Source of the DNA: Hofstenia miamia
Lineage: Eukaryota > Xenacoelomorpha > Acoela
Length of the DNA stretch: 64,000 nt
Direction of reading: 5' to 3'
Assembly (NCBI GenBank): GCA_004352715.1
Contig: SCFE01000010.1
Span: 1,936,804 to 2,000,803 of the forward strand
In this document: positions 1-13,000 of the stretch, one piece after another
Layout of the letters: every line of letters starts with the position of its first letter
Numbering within the stretch: position 1 is the first letter of the stretch
Made by a program: the position numbers and the translations under genes
The notes under the pieces: model-generated
Seen by the model: the letters and a program-made list of their open reading frames with translations, nothing else
Databases searched by the model: none
What the model was told of the DNA's origin: nothing

Positions 1-1365
1 AGCCATAGTGGATCCTAAGGGTGAACCCATTGCCATACCATTAGTTTGTTTATAAATATTGTTGTTGAAAAGAAATAGAGTATTTGTGCAGGCTAACTTC
101 AATAGAGATCTTAGAATCGATGTATCAAATTCTATTTCATCGTTTGGTATGATGTTAATTATGTGATCAATTGTTTCTTCAATTGGAATGTTGGTAAAAA
201 GTGATTTTGCGTCAAGGCTAGACATAATTACTTTGTTACTATCAAATGATTTAGATGAAAGATCTAATTTGTAATGAAAATCTTCAGTATTTTTGAGGTT
301 ATATTTTGGTGGAATAAATGGCTTAATAATTTTATCAAGTTCTTTTGATAAATTATATGTACTGTTGTTGACTGAACTTAGAACTGGTCTCATTAGTGGT
401 TGTTCTTTGCATTTGTGTATTTTTGGTAAACCATATAATCTAGCTGGTATACTTCCCGTTGTTCGACATTTTTCATAAAATTCTTTTGATATTTGCTTTC
501 GTTGTAATAAAGATTTTAATGAATTATTAATTCTTTCTTCTTCCTTAAGAAAAGATTTAGTTATATCTTGGTTTTTCAGTTCTTTAAATTTGCTTGTGTG
601 GTCTAATATTTCTTTCATTTTAGAAACATAGTAGTCTATATCACATATTAACGTGCCGTTGCCTTTATCAAAACGATTTATATATATAGTTTTGTCTTTC
701 GATAGGTTTCTTAATGCATTTGTCATCATTTTTACGTTGTTAGGAATTTTAATCTTTGTGTTTACATAGTTGTTATATAACTTTTTTATTTCAAATTTAT
801 ATTCTTCTTCTTCATGTTTATTGAATTTAGATTGTTTACATAAGTTTTCGAAGAAAACTTCTGTTGATACTTTTGTATTAAGGATGTTTGGTGAAGACAT
901 CCATGACATTTTCATTCCATAAGAAAGAGCTTATTCTTCGATTTCATTTAGTTTTCTGCTGGATATGTTAATAACACTATTTTTTACTTTAAATTGTTCT
1001 TTTGAAATCTTGGTTTTAGTTAATTTGTTAAGTTTTTTCTCTTGTCTAAATTTAGTGTGGTTAATTTCTCTTTTAATATCATATTTTGCACATAAAATAA
1101 TTGTGTTTGAAGCGTCCAAATCATTAATACTTTTTTGTAAATCTTTTATTTTCCACTTTATTTCTTTAATAACTTTTTTCAAAATCTTCAATTGGCTTGG
1201 TATGAATAGATTTTCGAAGCATCTGTATTGTAAGGGGATAGAGATCTTTAGAAATTTTGGTATAACTTTTATTTGTTAACATTCTTCTAGAAAATTTAAG
1301 TGTAATTGATGTTTTTCAAATTTTAATAATAGTCGTCTATACTTGAAATATAATTTCTTTTCTTA
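1..1365 (-). pseudogene. Penelope-like element reverse transcriptase, broken ORF, runs off the left edge
   Basis: Reading the minus strand leftwards gives one frame with Penelope-type RT hallmarks in order: an N-terminal helical region with 'NISSRKLNE', 'ARLYGLPKIHK', 'PLMRPVLSS', 'SLDAKSLFTNIPI' and, at the window edge, 'TNGMAMGSPLGS'. The catalytic YxDD block and the GIY-YIG endonuclease would lie beyond position 1. From about 930 to 1 the frame is open. Two in-frame TAA stops break it upstream, at 931-933 and near 1276, so the N-terminal part is disabled while the RT core is still uninterrupted. Similarity to the family vanishes near 1365 beside a short TA tract. What is seen is the frame and motifs; membership of the Penelope group is established knowledge of these motifs. 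It could be a 5' part of a longer copy outside the window. Confidence 0.88.
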
Positions 1366-1373
1366 TATATATA

Positions 1374-1741
1374 TGTAACGGACTAGGAAAAGAGGGGTCA
1401 CCCAGCCAAAAATGACTTTTGGTGCCCATCAGAGTCTTCAATCATTACCCTTCCAGAGACTTCACTGAGTTCACACATTTCAACATTTTCTATCTGAAAA
1501 ATACTCCATTTCACAAATAAGTAGCTCACTTTCTAGCTCTATACTGCCTGCTAGCCATGCTCTATCCATTTTCAGGCTTAACTCACACTAATGGCACCGT
1601 TTCGCAATTGTAGTAGCATCCACGTGGCAAAATTTTACTTCGCATAAATAGATACATACAAAAAACATGCTTGAACTTTGACCTTAATTTTCTCAAAAGT
1701 TGTACACAATCCCAAGTGACCCTTTTTCCTAGTCCGTTACA
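1374..1741. mobile_element. MITE with about 18-bp terminal inverted repeats
   Basis: The 368-bp segment starts with TGTAACGGACTAGGAAAA and ends with its near-exact reverse complement, followed inwards by a matching GGGTCAC block on both sides. No coding potential is seen. It abuts the broken Penelope copy on the left and a TA microsatellite on the right, so the target duplication cannot be read. The superfamily is undetermined. Confidence 0.8.
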
Positions 1742-1850
1742 CTATATGTATGTATACATATATATATATATACATATATATATATATTTATATATATATA
1801 TATCCTACGAGTCAACTTTGATATATATATATATATATATATATATGGAT
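1742..1850. repeat. (TA)n-rich microsatellite
   Basis: Alternating TA with occasional C/G interruptions, flanking the MITE at 1374-1741. Confidence 0.9.
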
Positions 1851-3838
1851 CTTCAAAAACTAGCCAATCCATCATTAGTAAATTCTGGCTACGTAGTTAA
1901 AGTGTAATGTCTCATTGATTAGTAAAATATAGATAGCTGATTTCTAGATAAAAACCTTTGTTCGTAGTGTACTGCATATTTTCTGAAAAGGGGAAATTGA
2001 TTACATTAATAACTCTTTATAGCAAAGTTTCTCTTAGGAACTTGCGTCAGGACTTTCCAGAAAATTACTTGTCTTAATTACAATAAATTCTTTGCATATT
2101 TTTTAAGAGGCTTCAAATACAGACAAATAGTTGCATATCATTCAACAAATTCAACCAGTTTTTTCTATCTTAAGGGAACTTATCATCGGGTATAATGAGC
2201 TGTCTGTCCCTCATTCTCATCCTCAATGTTGCAATATTGAAGAAAATTATATTATAAAAAATTACTTTGTGCATAGAAATTGATTTATGTAGTCATCATT
2301 CCTTCATTTCAAGAATTTTAATAATTCTATAGTTCTCTTCAAATGAGAGTAAAGTTGTTTTTCACATTTTAGTGTTTATCTAATGACGTGAAGCATAATT
2401 TCAAGAATCTTTGTCAATATAACAATGTTTTCTCAAACATCAGTCTGATGCAAGAGGAATTGCTGAAATATTTTTTTCGTAGGGTAATATAGCTTGCCAC
2501 TGATCATTTGGTTTCGTGTTTTGCTCTAAATTAAATTTTCATAAAAGAAATGTTACAGTTCTTATGATGCAGTCAGAATTGCAATGAACTGAAAAATTTG
2601 TAAATTAATATAGTGAAACACGTTTTGCTGGGAAGAATGTATTTTGAGAAGAAAATGTGACTCATTACAAATTAACATGCTTTTCACTTACACTGAACAA
2701 AAGCCTGTTTGACTGTAAAGATGAGGATGAGCCGTCAAATTTAGAAAGTGAAGTTCAAATCGTAATTATTCTTTACAATAAATGAGTATGGCCGTCCTAT
2801 ATTCAAAAGTGTTTGAGTAGGTTTCAGATTTTGCTCATATCATTGGTACAGCTGAAGACTGTGTAGGGTTTATGAAAAAAACCCTTGTTGCAACAATATA
2901 AAATTGTTGATGAAAAAACATATGATCTAATTGCAGAATGCTCAATGATCATAATTTTTAGTGTTTAAAATTACTAGGAAAAGATCATTTTTCTTAGTTT
3001 TGAATAAGGTATATTGAAATATATAAACAATTTTCATGAGGGCTATCAAAATTTATCCATCGCCTTTTCAATATTAATTGTGTCTCGTAGGATTGCACTA
3101 ATAGCAACAACCGTGTTTTTTAGCCGGATCGATATTTTAATACATCCCCAATAATCAAATTCATGATTCGCATCGCACACACAGAAGAGCTACATTATTG
3201 AAAATGTAGAATATATTATTTTGATAGTGCTCTGCATGTTTTTTCCATTTTCAACAATAGGAGCCTATCCAGAAATTTCTATATGTGGTTTATCTCAAAT
3301 TTGAACAAGTTTAATGTTTGTTACATTTCAGATCTCTCCAGAAACTGTCAAAATTTTGCAAGACTTGTTCATTAACGTGCATTTCACTGGTTTAGTTCTT
3401 AATTTTCTTAAATATTTTCATGAAATACTGTATTCGTCAACCAAAAAAATCAACAATGAAGGTCTGAACGGGTGACTGCACTTACCTCTTAAATACTGCT
3501 CCGTTTTGAAATAATGCACAGCACAATACCGGAATTTTCATTGATTTTATGGACATTGTTGACATAAAAATCAGCTGCTAATTTGTAGATTTAAAGTACT
3601 ATAGCTTGCTAGGATGATTAAAAAAATTAACATTTAGCGCAGAAATAGTGATCTCCTCTAATCACTAATTACAACATTTTTTGCCTGTCCTTTGCTGATA
3701 AATATTCTTCTGCTTCGTATAATTTTTTTCATAGAATCAATTTGAACTTTCCATTAATTTGTTGTTTTTATGCTTATCTATGTAAATGGTTATCTACTGC
3801 TTTTCATCAGCAAACGAAAATTTATAAATCTAGAGACT
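1851..3838. other. Noncoding AT-rich stretch, no gene recognised
   Basis: No open frame with recognisable motifs on either strand and no clear inverted or direct repeat. If the dsRNA-binding gene at 4088 has upstream exons in this stretch, I could not identify them. Confidence 0.5.
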
Positions 3839-3949
3839 ATATAGATATATATATATATATATATAAGAATAATGAGTGCACAGAGCACTTGGGGTTGTTG
3901 AACGGTTTGCTTTGAATTAAGAAATAGTATAAATTTATGTAAAAACTAT

Positions 3950-3984
<35 letters not shown>

Positions 3985-3985
3985 T
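3839..3985. repeat. Two (TA)n tracts and a (GA)n tract
   Basis: A TA tract at about 3841-3865, then TA followed by GA at about 3950-3985, just upstream of the first recognised dsRBM exon. Confidence 0.9.
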
Positions 3986-4087
3986 TGCCGTGTACCTTTA
4001 AAAGGATCTTTGGGTATTTATTTATATATTTTCCGTCGCAATATTTCTTGAAGATCTCTAATTTAGCCATTAAAGTTTTGCATTTAG

Positions 4088-7000
4088 GCGATCGAAAACT
4101 TGAACACCTCTGATGAAAAATCTCCCATCAGTCGAGTTTATGAAGCGGCAAGTCTTTTGAAAGTATCTGTTGAATGGAGGGTAATACGATTTCAGATTTT
4201 CTTAATTAAATCGCTTTTGATGAGCATGCAAAAGAGGTTATTGGAAACAATCTTAATTTATTATAAAATAAGATTCACAATATTGTAGTTAGATAATGTC
4301 AATAGATTAGAAGCATTGATATATTAATTAGTAGCAATAACAAAGAATAGCATTGAGCAATTATGGAAGTTGAAACAAGTTAAAGTAACCTCCGTAGTCG
4401 TTGGACCTCTAGGAGTAACAATGAAGAAGAAAGGAGACTTTTATGAAATCAGATCATAAGCGAAGGTATTAGAAAGAAGAATATTTTAGAAAACGTTTGA
4501 AGTCTAAGTTAAACTCTCAGACGCCTTGGGACTAAGTGATCTTCTTGAACTAATAACCCCAACAATTTCAATTAGTGAAAACACACGAGATGATATGAAT
4601 TATAATAATCTTGACTAAATAGATTTCCTCAAATACATTATTGCCAAGTTTAGTTATATTTTTGCAATCGCAGATTAGCTCACCATTTGTAAATCTATTT
4701 TGTATATTATTAGATTTTAACGTTTTGAAAATTTGTCTCTCTTTTAAAAAATAACTATAATTCCAATTTGCTTGTGACCAGCATTGACCCAAATATTACG
4801 TTTAGCAGATTTATTTAACGAAACTAGAATATATTTATTTAATGATTAAAATTTTTAAATCTACAATATAAAGATACAATAAAGCACATCTTACAAAATT
4901 AACATTACAAAAATAGAATATTTAAGAATCACCAAATATAAAATTGTTCTTTTAAAAGAACGAAAATCAATACATATAAAATTAACATTACAATGATTAT
5001 TTTTAGGATGATTGATTGAAAAACTTGTATAATGGTTGAGTTTTTGTTCCAGATGTCACAGATTAGACAAGAATTGCTTGAACCCTAACCACCATATCTT
5101 GATAAAAGAAGTGTAGCATTTCCCCGCTGTAAAATTACTGACAATTGCTGGAAAAAATATGTTGAAATCGTATTCAGATCGCAAGAGGCACTTCTGGCAG
5201 AAGACATAAAAGACATCTTGGAGAATACTTTGATAGCAATTGGTGACCATCCTCCTAAAGCTTCCACTGATAGTGGTATGAAGGATATACAAGCTGTTGA
5301 ACATGATTCTGCGTATTTAGTAAGCCTTCGGTTGTCTGAAACTTCCAGAGCATGACCAGCATTAGTACCCGCAAGAGAAACAATCGAAGGCTGCAGTGAA
5401 CTAATTACAGTCACGTCTCGAGCAGCTGGTCGGCCGGAAGACCAGCATGGCAAAAAGATGTCCCCAGGACGAGCACGAGACTCAGTGAGGTNNNNNNNNN
5501 NNNNNNNNNNNNNNNNNNNNNNNNNNNNNNNNNNNNNNNNNNNNNNNNNNNNNNNNNNNNNNNNNNNNNNNNNNNNNNNNNNNNNNNNNNNNNNNNNNNN
5601 NNNNNNNNNNNNNNNNNNNNNNNNNNNNNNNNNNNNNNNNNNNNNNNNNNNNNNNNNNNNNNNNNNNNNNNNNNNNNNNNNNNNNNNNNNNNNNNNNNNN
5701 NNNNNNNNNNNNNNNNNNNNNNNNNNNNNNNNNNNNNNNNNNNNNNNNNNNNCGTTTAAAAATCTTCCTTAAGCAAAAATATATTTTAGGTACATCATGG
5801 TTAGGATTTAAATTTTACAACAATGACTATACGATAACTCGTCATTAAAATAGCAATATAAAGTAATTCATCCATAGCCTGTAAGAATTGTTACTTTTTG
5901 TAATTTATGTTGATTTGTAGATTGGTTACTTTTTTGTAATTTATGACGCTATTCAGATAAATTATCAGTTATTGAATTGTAAACATTTATCTGAATATAG
6001 AATCTCTTATCTTATCTTATCTTAATACATATAAAATTAACAATACAATGATTATTTTTTGGGTGATTGATTGAAAAACTTGTATAATGGTTGAGTTTGT
6101 GTTCCAGATGTCACAGATTAGACAAGAATTGCTTGAACCCTAACCACCATATCTTGATAAAAGAAGTGTAGCATTTCCCCGCTGTAAAATTACTGACAAT
6201 TGCTGGAAAAAATATGTAGAAATCGTATTCAGATCGCAAGAGGCACTTCTGGCAGAAGACATAAAAGACATCTTGGAGAATACTTTGATAGCAATTGGTG
6301 ACCATCCTCCTAAAGCTTCCACTGATAGTGGTATGAAGGATATACCAGCTGCTGAACATGATTCTGCATATTTAGTGAGCTTTCGGTTGTCTGAAACTTC
6401 CAGAGCATGACCAGCATTAGTACCCGCAAGAGAAACAATCGAAGGCTGCAGTGAACTAATTACAGTCACGTCTAGAGCGGCTGGTCGGCCAGAAGACCAG
6501 CATGGCAAAAAGATGTCCCCAGGACGAGCACGAGACTCAGTGAGGTTAGACTTTTCAAGCACAGGAGACAAAGCACATTTCGAAGCAGTTGCAAAAATAG
6601 CGTTCCTGAGTCGATCATGGCGCGCAATTCTTTCACCATCAACCGCGCAGGACATTGCATGATCACCGAATAAATCCAAAGGCTTAAAGCATTTTGGACA
6701 TTTTTGGTCATCATTAATTAAGGGGATGCCAAACCGATAACAAAGCAAAATTCGGAATTCTGCAGGAGAGAAAGAAAGACCAAGTGCTTTCAAGGGAATG
6801 GCAACCAACCAATCCCCACTTCCTGGTATGGAACAAGAGAGAAGTCTTGCTTTATCGCGAGGAGACAAACTGGAGGATAAACAAGTATTCTGGCTAACTT
6901 GTTGTAAAAGTGAACAAATAGACTTCTGTGCTTTTGGCGCCATGTGTAAAGGCATTTCAGTCAACGCTATTCCTTTGATAGAAAGTGCTTGCAAACACTG

Positions 7001-10000
7001 ATGTGGCACAGAGTAAATATAATCATCAANAAAATTCGGAATTCTGCAGGAGCGAAAGAAAGACCAAGTGCTTTCAAGGGAATGGCAGCCAACCAATCCC
7101 CACTTCCTGGTATGGAACAAGAGAGAAGTCTTGCTTTATCGCGAGGAGACAAACTGGAGGATAAACAAGTATTCTGGCTAACTTGTTGTAAAAGTGAACA
7201 AATAGACTTCTGTGCTTTTGGCGCCATGTGTAAAGGCATTTCAGTCAACGCTATTCCTTTACTAGAAAGTTCTTGCAAACACTGATGTGGCACAGAGTAA
7301 ATATAATCATCAATAGAAACAATCTGATTACATAGTTCTTTATTGTCTACATATGACCCTAAGAACGCTGCAGAAGCAATTGTTGACGCTAGTGGTAATT
7401 CAAGACCTCCTTTAGAAATTGGCAAGGATGCTTGTAGTCTTTGTGACACAGAAACAGCTGAACCTGCTATACTTTCTAGAGACTGATTAACTGCTGAATC
7501 AACTTCTTCCAATTCTGCTGTAACAGTTGCGGGATTAGAAGTTCTTAAACAAAACGATTACTTAGGTAGTGTTAAATGCATTTTTGATGTCTACCTGAAG
7601 AAGTGCTAAATTTGTCTTCGATCCAACAGCTTCCACCAATCCATTCAAAGCATGGATGACGGCTTCACAACCTCNCTCATCAAAGCTTAGACCATCAGAT
7701 CTTAGGGCTGCTATGGCTCTACGAAAACTGTCTTCGTGACCAAGCTGTCTAGCTCTCTTAAGATTTTGGCTGGAACTGACAGAAGATGATTTATTTTTAA
7801 TGTTGCCAGAACTTACAGTTGCTTCGTACCAAAGTTGAGCATAATCACCATTCAACCAACGCTCTAAGCGGCTCTTGAGAATTGACTCTTCGTATTTCAG
7901 GTGTTTGGAGCCCCCACGAGGAGAAGACCGGAGAACACAAGCAGGCAAAATAAAAATGTCCACCCAATAATTAATGAAACTTGGATCCCGCTTAACCTTA
8001 CTAAAAGAATAATTCACAGCTTTAGCCCAGAGATTACGGCAGCTGATTGGCACGATCTTCCTGGTAGGAATCGAAAACATTTCAATATCAGAAAGTGAGG
8101 GAAATACAGGCGTTATTCCAAGTGAACGAGTTGGTAGCCCTGAACCTTCACATCTGGAACCATTGACAATATGATGTTTGACAAGTCCTGAACGTTTACA
8201 CAAATCAGAAGCATGCAGACATATGCTACAAATGTTAGTATTTAATGATAGCAATGAAAGCTGCTGTGTGAGAGTTGTGTGTGAATTGGATTGCTGAACA
8301 TCTTCTGAATTGTTGATTGAAAAATATTCGCCATCAGATCCAATTCCTATAATTTCATTTAAAGATGATTCTTTTTTCTTATTGCGTTTTCTTTGTTTCA
8401 TTGATATTTAGATTGTATATGTTCTCTTGATGTTATGCTATAAATAATTTTCAAACCGTTTAGTTTCCCACAATAAGTAGATGATATGAATGCCACGTTT
8501 GAGTTGATTTGTTTTCACCTGGAAATTTTTCACACAAGAAAATATCATAATTATGTGTAAAGGTGACATCCATTAAAAACTTTGTTGATGCGCCTAGCAG
8601 AAATGCGAAAATAAACATGGTAATTAGTGGATAATAATGAAATCGAACATTTTTGCAGTGGTTAGTTTGGTTTTTTTCCATATTTGTTAAATCAATTGGT
8701 ATAAGTGATAAATTAAAAGAACAATTATTTTTTAAGTTTTGGAGATTTTCATTTGAGGTTCGAAGTGTTAAATTGAAAGTCACCAGATTTATGGATTTGT
8801 TTATGTTTATCAAGTTACAAGATTCCATTAGATTGTCCACATTGAAACTACTGTTCTCAATTATCACACTAGTATTGGAAGCGGATAGCAAACTATGTAT
8901 CTTGTAATAGTTCATGCAGATATTGCTTGAAAACTGTTCATTGGATATACAAATCTTGATAAATTTCATTTTAATTTTGTTGAATAGCAAAAAATAGAGG
9001 CAAAAATTGTATTTATAATGCCAAAATGTTGGTACGAGCGGTTTTTCTGAAAAAAATTTTTTTTTGAATAAGTTCGCTAACTAACGTTAATAATAGTCAA
9101 GGTGTACACCTTGATTATAGTACATGTATTAATAAACCAGATCTGTTAAAAAATTTTATAGTTTATTTGTATCGTTTTTACGAATCTGTAAGCAGAGCTG
9201 CTAAGAAAAATATAAATATGGTTATCACTGCTTGTGACCTGAGTACAACTCTACTCTACCCATGAGAATTACTGATCACAAAAGCCATGTGCCATATTGA
9301 ATTTTTTCCTAAGCTGAATATAATAAATGAATTAAGTTATCAAATATTTATACCTACTAAATATGTTGCAATGATGATATTTATCAATAAATCTGTACAA
9401 TTATTTTGGCATAGAATTTCCAAAAAACTCGCTATGGAAAAATGCACACTATCGAAGAAACGCGCATGAAATCATATTGAATTCTTCGTCCAATAAGAAC
9501 TGCACATGTAAGACTACATTCATTATTTTTGGATTTTGAATTGTCATGTTGTAAGGAAGTTATAGATCTGGCGGAATATTCCTTTATTACATTCAGTTTA
9601 CAACGATAATTTATTGCTTTGAATTAGTGTCAATGATTTCGCTTCCGCACGTGCATTTGTAACATTGAACTTTTGAATTAAATGTTTCAACATTTAATCA
9701 AGCTTAGGCGTAATTAGTGTATAACTTATTTGGTGAATTATAGGAACTACTTGTTAGAATATATTTGAAAATTTATCTACAAATCTTAATCTTTCAGTAC
9801 TTTAAATTGCAAACAGGGTATTTTTTACTACTCTAATGTGCATGCGATGGTGCGAATAATTTCGGATTATTGAGGAGTAGATATGCTAGTTCAATTAAAC
9901 AATAAGCGAATTTTGTAACTATTCTCAAGTAATAAGTATATCCCAAACATTTGTGTTGACACATCTTTCAATATGTTTTATGTTTAGAAAACTGTCGGTA

Positions 10001-13000
10001 GTTCTTTAAACGTCGGATTGCAAAGTGGAATTCTAAAGCTTGGTATGTAATTTCCCTTTGTTTAGAAATATAATATGCTTGCATTGTGTCTGACCATATT
10101 AAGACTTTGATTCGTATTTTATGATTCAAACCTGAAGTTTGAAAAATCCCGAATACTAATCGCGATTAAAAAATTCTAATTTTATGATCCAGAAAAACGC
10201 TAAAATATCCAAAATTATTTTTTAAATAACATTATTTAAATGTTGACTAAGTTTTTCTTATTCTCTGATAAAATTTTCATCTCCTCGGTATCGTCTTAAA
10301 GAATTGCAGCGGCTTCTCGTACCTCGTCTGCGATCACACATGTTATAATCTGAAGAATAGCGGGCTTGCCAAATCGTTTTCATCTTCGGAATTGAAGAAC
10401 GTTTGTGGTTTGCCGTGATGTGTGAGGTCTACAATTGTCGTACTGAAACTGAGGTCAGCTATCTAGATACATACAGATTATTTGTATGCTAGTCTCATTG
10501 AGATCCTTGGGTCTAATGGGGATCCCCACGAAAAATTTCATTAAGTGCGATGAAGATTATATTTCTGCGGGACTATTTATTTTTAGTCGATGCCGGTCCC
10601 GGACTCGAAATGTTTCGTTCACAGTTCCGTTCAGTCTATTCCCGAAAAGTTCATTTTTGTCCTACTGCCTCTTTGGTCTCGATAATTGTTAGTGTATGTT
10701 ATTTTGCTATCAGATATCAAGATAGAAGTTATATAATTGGCAATGAAAACAAAACTAAATATTAATATAACAAACTACAATATGTTGTTGAAACTTAACA
10801 GATCCAAGTAATTACCGAAATTACTATTAATTTTGTTTTTCTATGCAAATGAAATGCTTAATGTTAAAAATACAATTATGTAAATTTTTTTGATATTATG
10901 CACATGAGAGTGGCTCTTATGTAAGGTGAAAATTTAAAATTTTGATTTTTGTATGTCTGACTGTCTCAAAAGGTTCTATTTCATTAGAAACTCTTACTCA
11001 AATTTCTGATAACACTAATTAGCATTTCAGAAAAAAAATAATATTCATTGAGGTAGATTTTTTCTAGATCAAAATTTTATGAATAAAAGCAGTGCTTAAA
11101 AATTCGTAATGCCTTCTGAAAAAAGTTGCAATAACTTCCTTAAAGCAAATAAATAAAGGCTTTTTCCTTAAAATGTAATATTTATTAAATAACTATTTAG
11201 CTAATCATTAATCTAATCGTAATAGGAGTTAAAATAGAAAGTATTATACAAGTGAAACACAAAAAGTAATATTCTCAACAAAAAGATTCAAGCAAACATC
11301 CAACAAAAATCAGCTAACATTGGATCCTTAATTCTACTACAAATGTATCTTTTTTCCATTAAGGTCAGATTTTGTTGAAATCTCTCTCCATGTTCATCTG
11401 AGAGTTTTCGAAGATTTGATGGGAAAAAGTCTAAATGGCATTTTAGCATGTGAAGGTTTAAATTCCCCAATCTTTTCAAAGCTTTTCAGAAGATTTTCTC
11501 TAAGTTCAATATAATTCTCACGTCGATTTTTCGATAGAAAGCTTTAAAAACAACTCAAATGCATCCAGGCCTTTAATTGATCATCATTTAAGCAAAGATT
11601 AAATTCATGATCATTAAGTGAATTTCTTATGTCAGGTCCATTAAAGATGCGAGCACTAATTTTTGATTCGGAGATTTTTGGAAAAAATGTGATAAACGCA
11701 GCATAGCCAAAGAGTTTCAATTAAGAGATTTTATAAAGTTCTTAACAATTCCTAGTTTTAAATGTAATGGAGGCAAGAGAATCCTCTGGCAGTCAATCAA
11801 TGACTCCGGGTAATATTGAACTCACCGAGATTTCTTGTATCGCGCAGAGGCCATTTATCCTTACTTCTTGACCGCCATTTACATAGAAAACAATTATACT
11901 GCGTATAACCAAGCTGCACTTATAGAACACTGGTTGTCAATGTATTTTATGAGTTCCAATATTTTGGCCACATGCTAATATATTCTTTGCTGCTTTGGCA
12001 AATGCCACTGGAATCGTTTGGATAGTTTCGTTGGGGATTAAAACAGCTTTAAAACTTTGAAAATTACCATCCAAGAATAGACACCAATTTTTTGGATCTA
12101 GGAACTTCATTTTGGAGAGCAAACCAGGTAGATTTGAACAGTAACAAAGATTTTCAATAGAAGAGAAAAAATCAATATATTCTCTTTCACGATATCTGTA
12201 CCAAGCATATTTGCAATCAGAATCAAGTAAATTGTTTTTTTAGAAATGATCTCAAACCCTGGGCATTTTGCTTTATTCTTTCACTACGTCATTTAAATCA
12301 TTTTGACATATAAGTTGAGGAGCGTCATTAAGTGGAATAGTAAAGCTTTTATGACTTTGAAAACAACTTTGGAACTAATCAGAGCATGAAACACCATCTA
12401 TTAATTGGGGAACAATGTTTCCATTGCCTTCTGGTAATGTTACAGATTGAAAAACAGGGTGATGAACTGTTTTCCGACGTTTTACTGTTACACCTGACAT
12501 AGCAGAAAGCCAAAAGAAAATTATTAGTATGATTCTTTTGCTCACGCCATACTGCTGGCTTATTAAAGGGAAACCTCTCCGTCAACTTTCGAACATAAAC
12601 ACGAAATGCTTGCCACATTATCTGCAAAATCGATCGTGGCGCCCATGTTTTGTCTTGATCATCAATTTTTGCTGGTTTAAGGTACGCATTGTACCGTTTA
12701 ACCAATAGCCTGAAATTGGCAAAGACATTTTAGAAGGTGTGTATTTGGCACGGCATTAGCAAAATTTCTTTCGATCAGTTGAACAAGATCGACGCAATAC
12801 AAAAATATATAATGTCAAATCAATGAGATAAATAAAATACCAGGAATGTGATCGCTATAATTAGTAACATGTTTATAATTTCATAAATAGCCATGATGCT
12901 CCAACTAAAAAACGAAATACCAATAATTAAATCGCATTAATACTGGTTGATGATAACGCAATTAATATAAATTGAAATAGACAAATTCGTGCCTTAGAAA

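Noticed and set aside
965-1279. Plus-strand frame of 104 codons
   Set aside because: It is the antisense of the Penelope N-terminal coding region, with hydrophobic low-complexity composition typical of such shadows.
1841-1905. ATG-initiated short frame (20 residues) as first exon of the dsRNA-binding gene
   Set aside because: It ends in a stop without a convincing splice donor in frame.
10486-10765. Overlapping plus-strand frames of about 70 codons
   Set aside because: No recognisable domain and two competing frames; only a slightly GC-richer patch.
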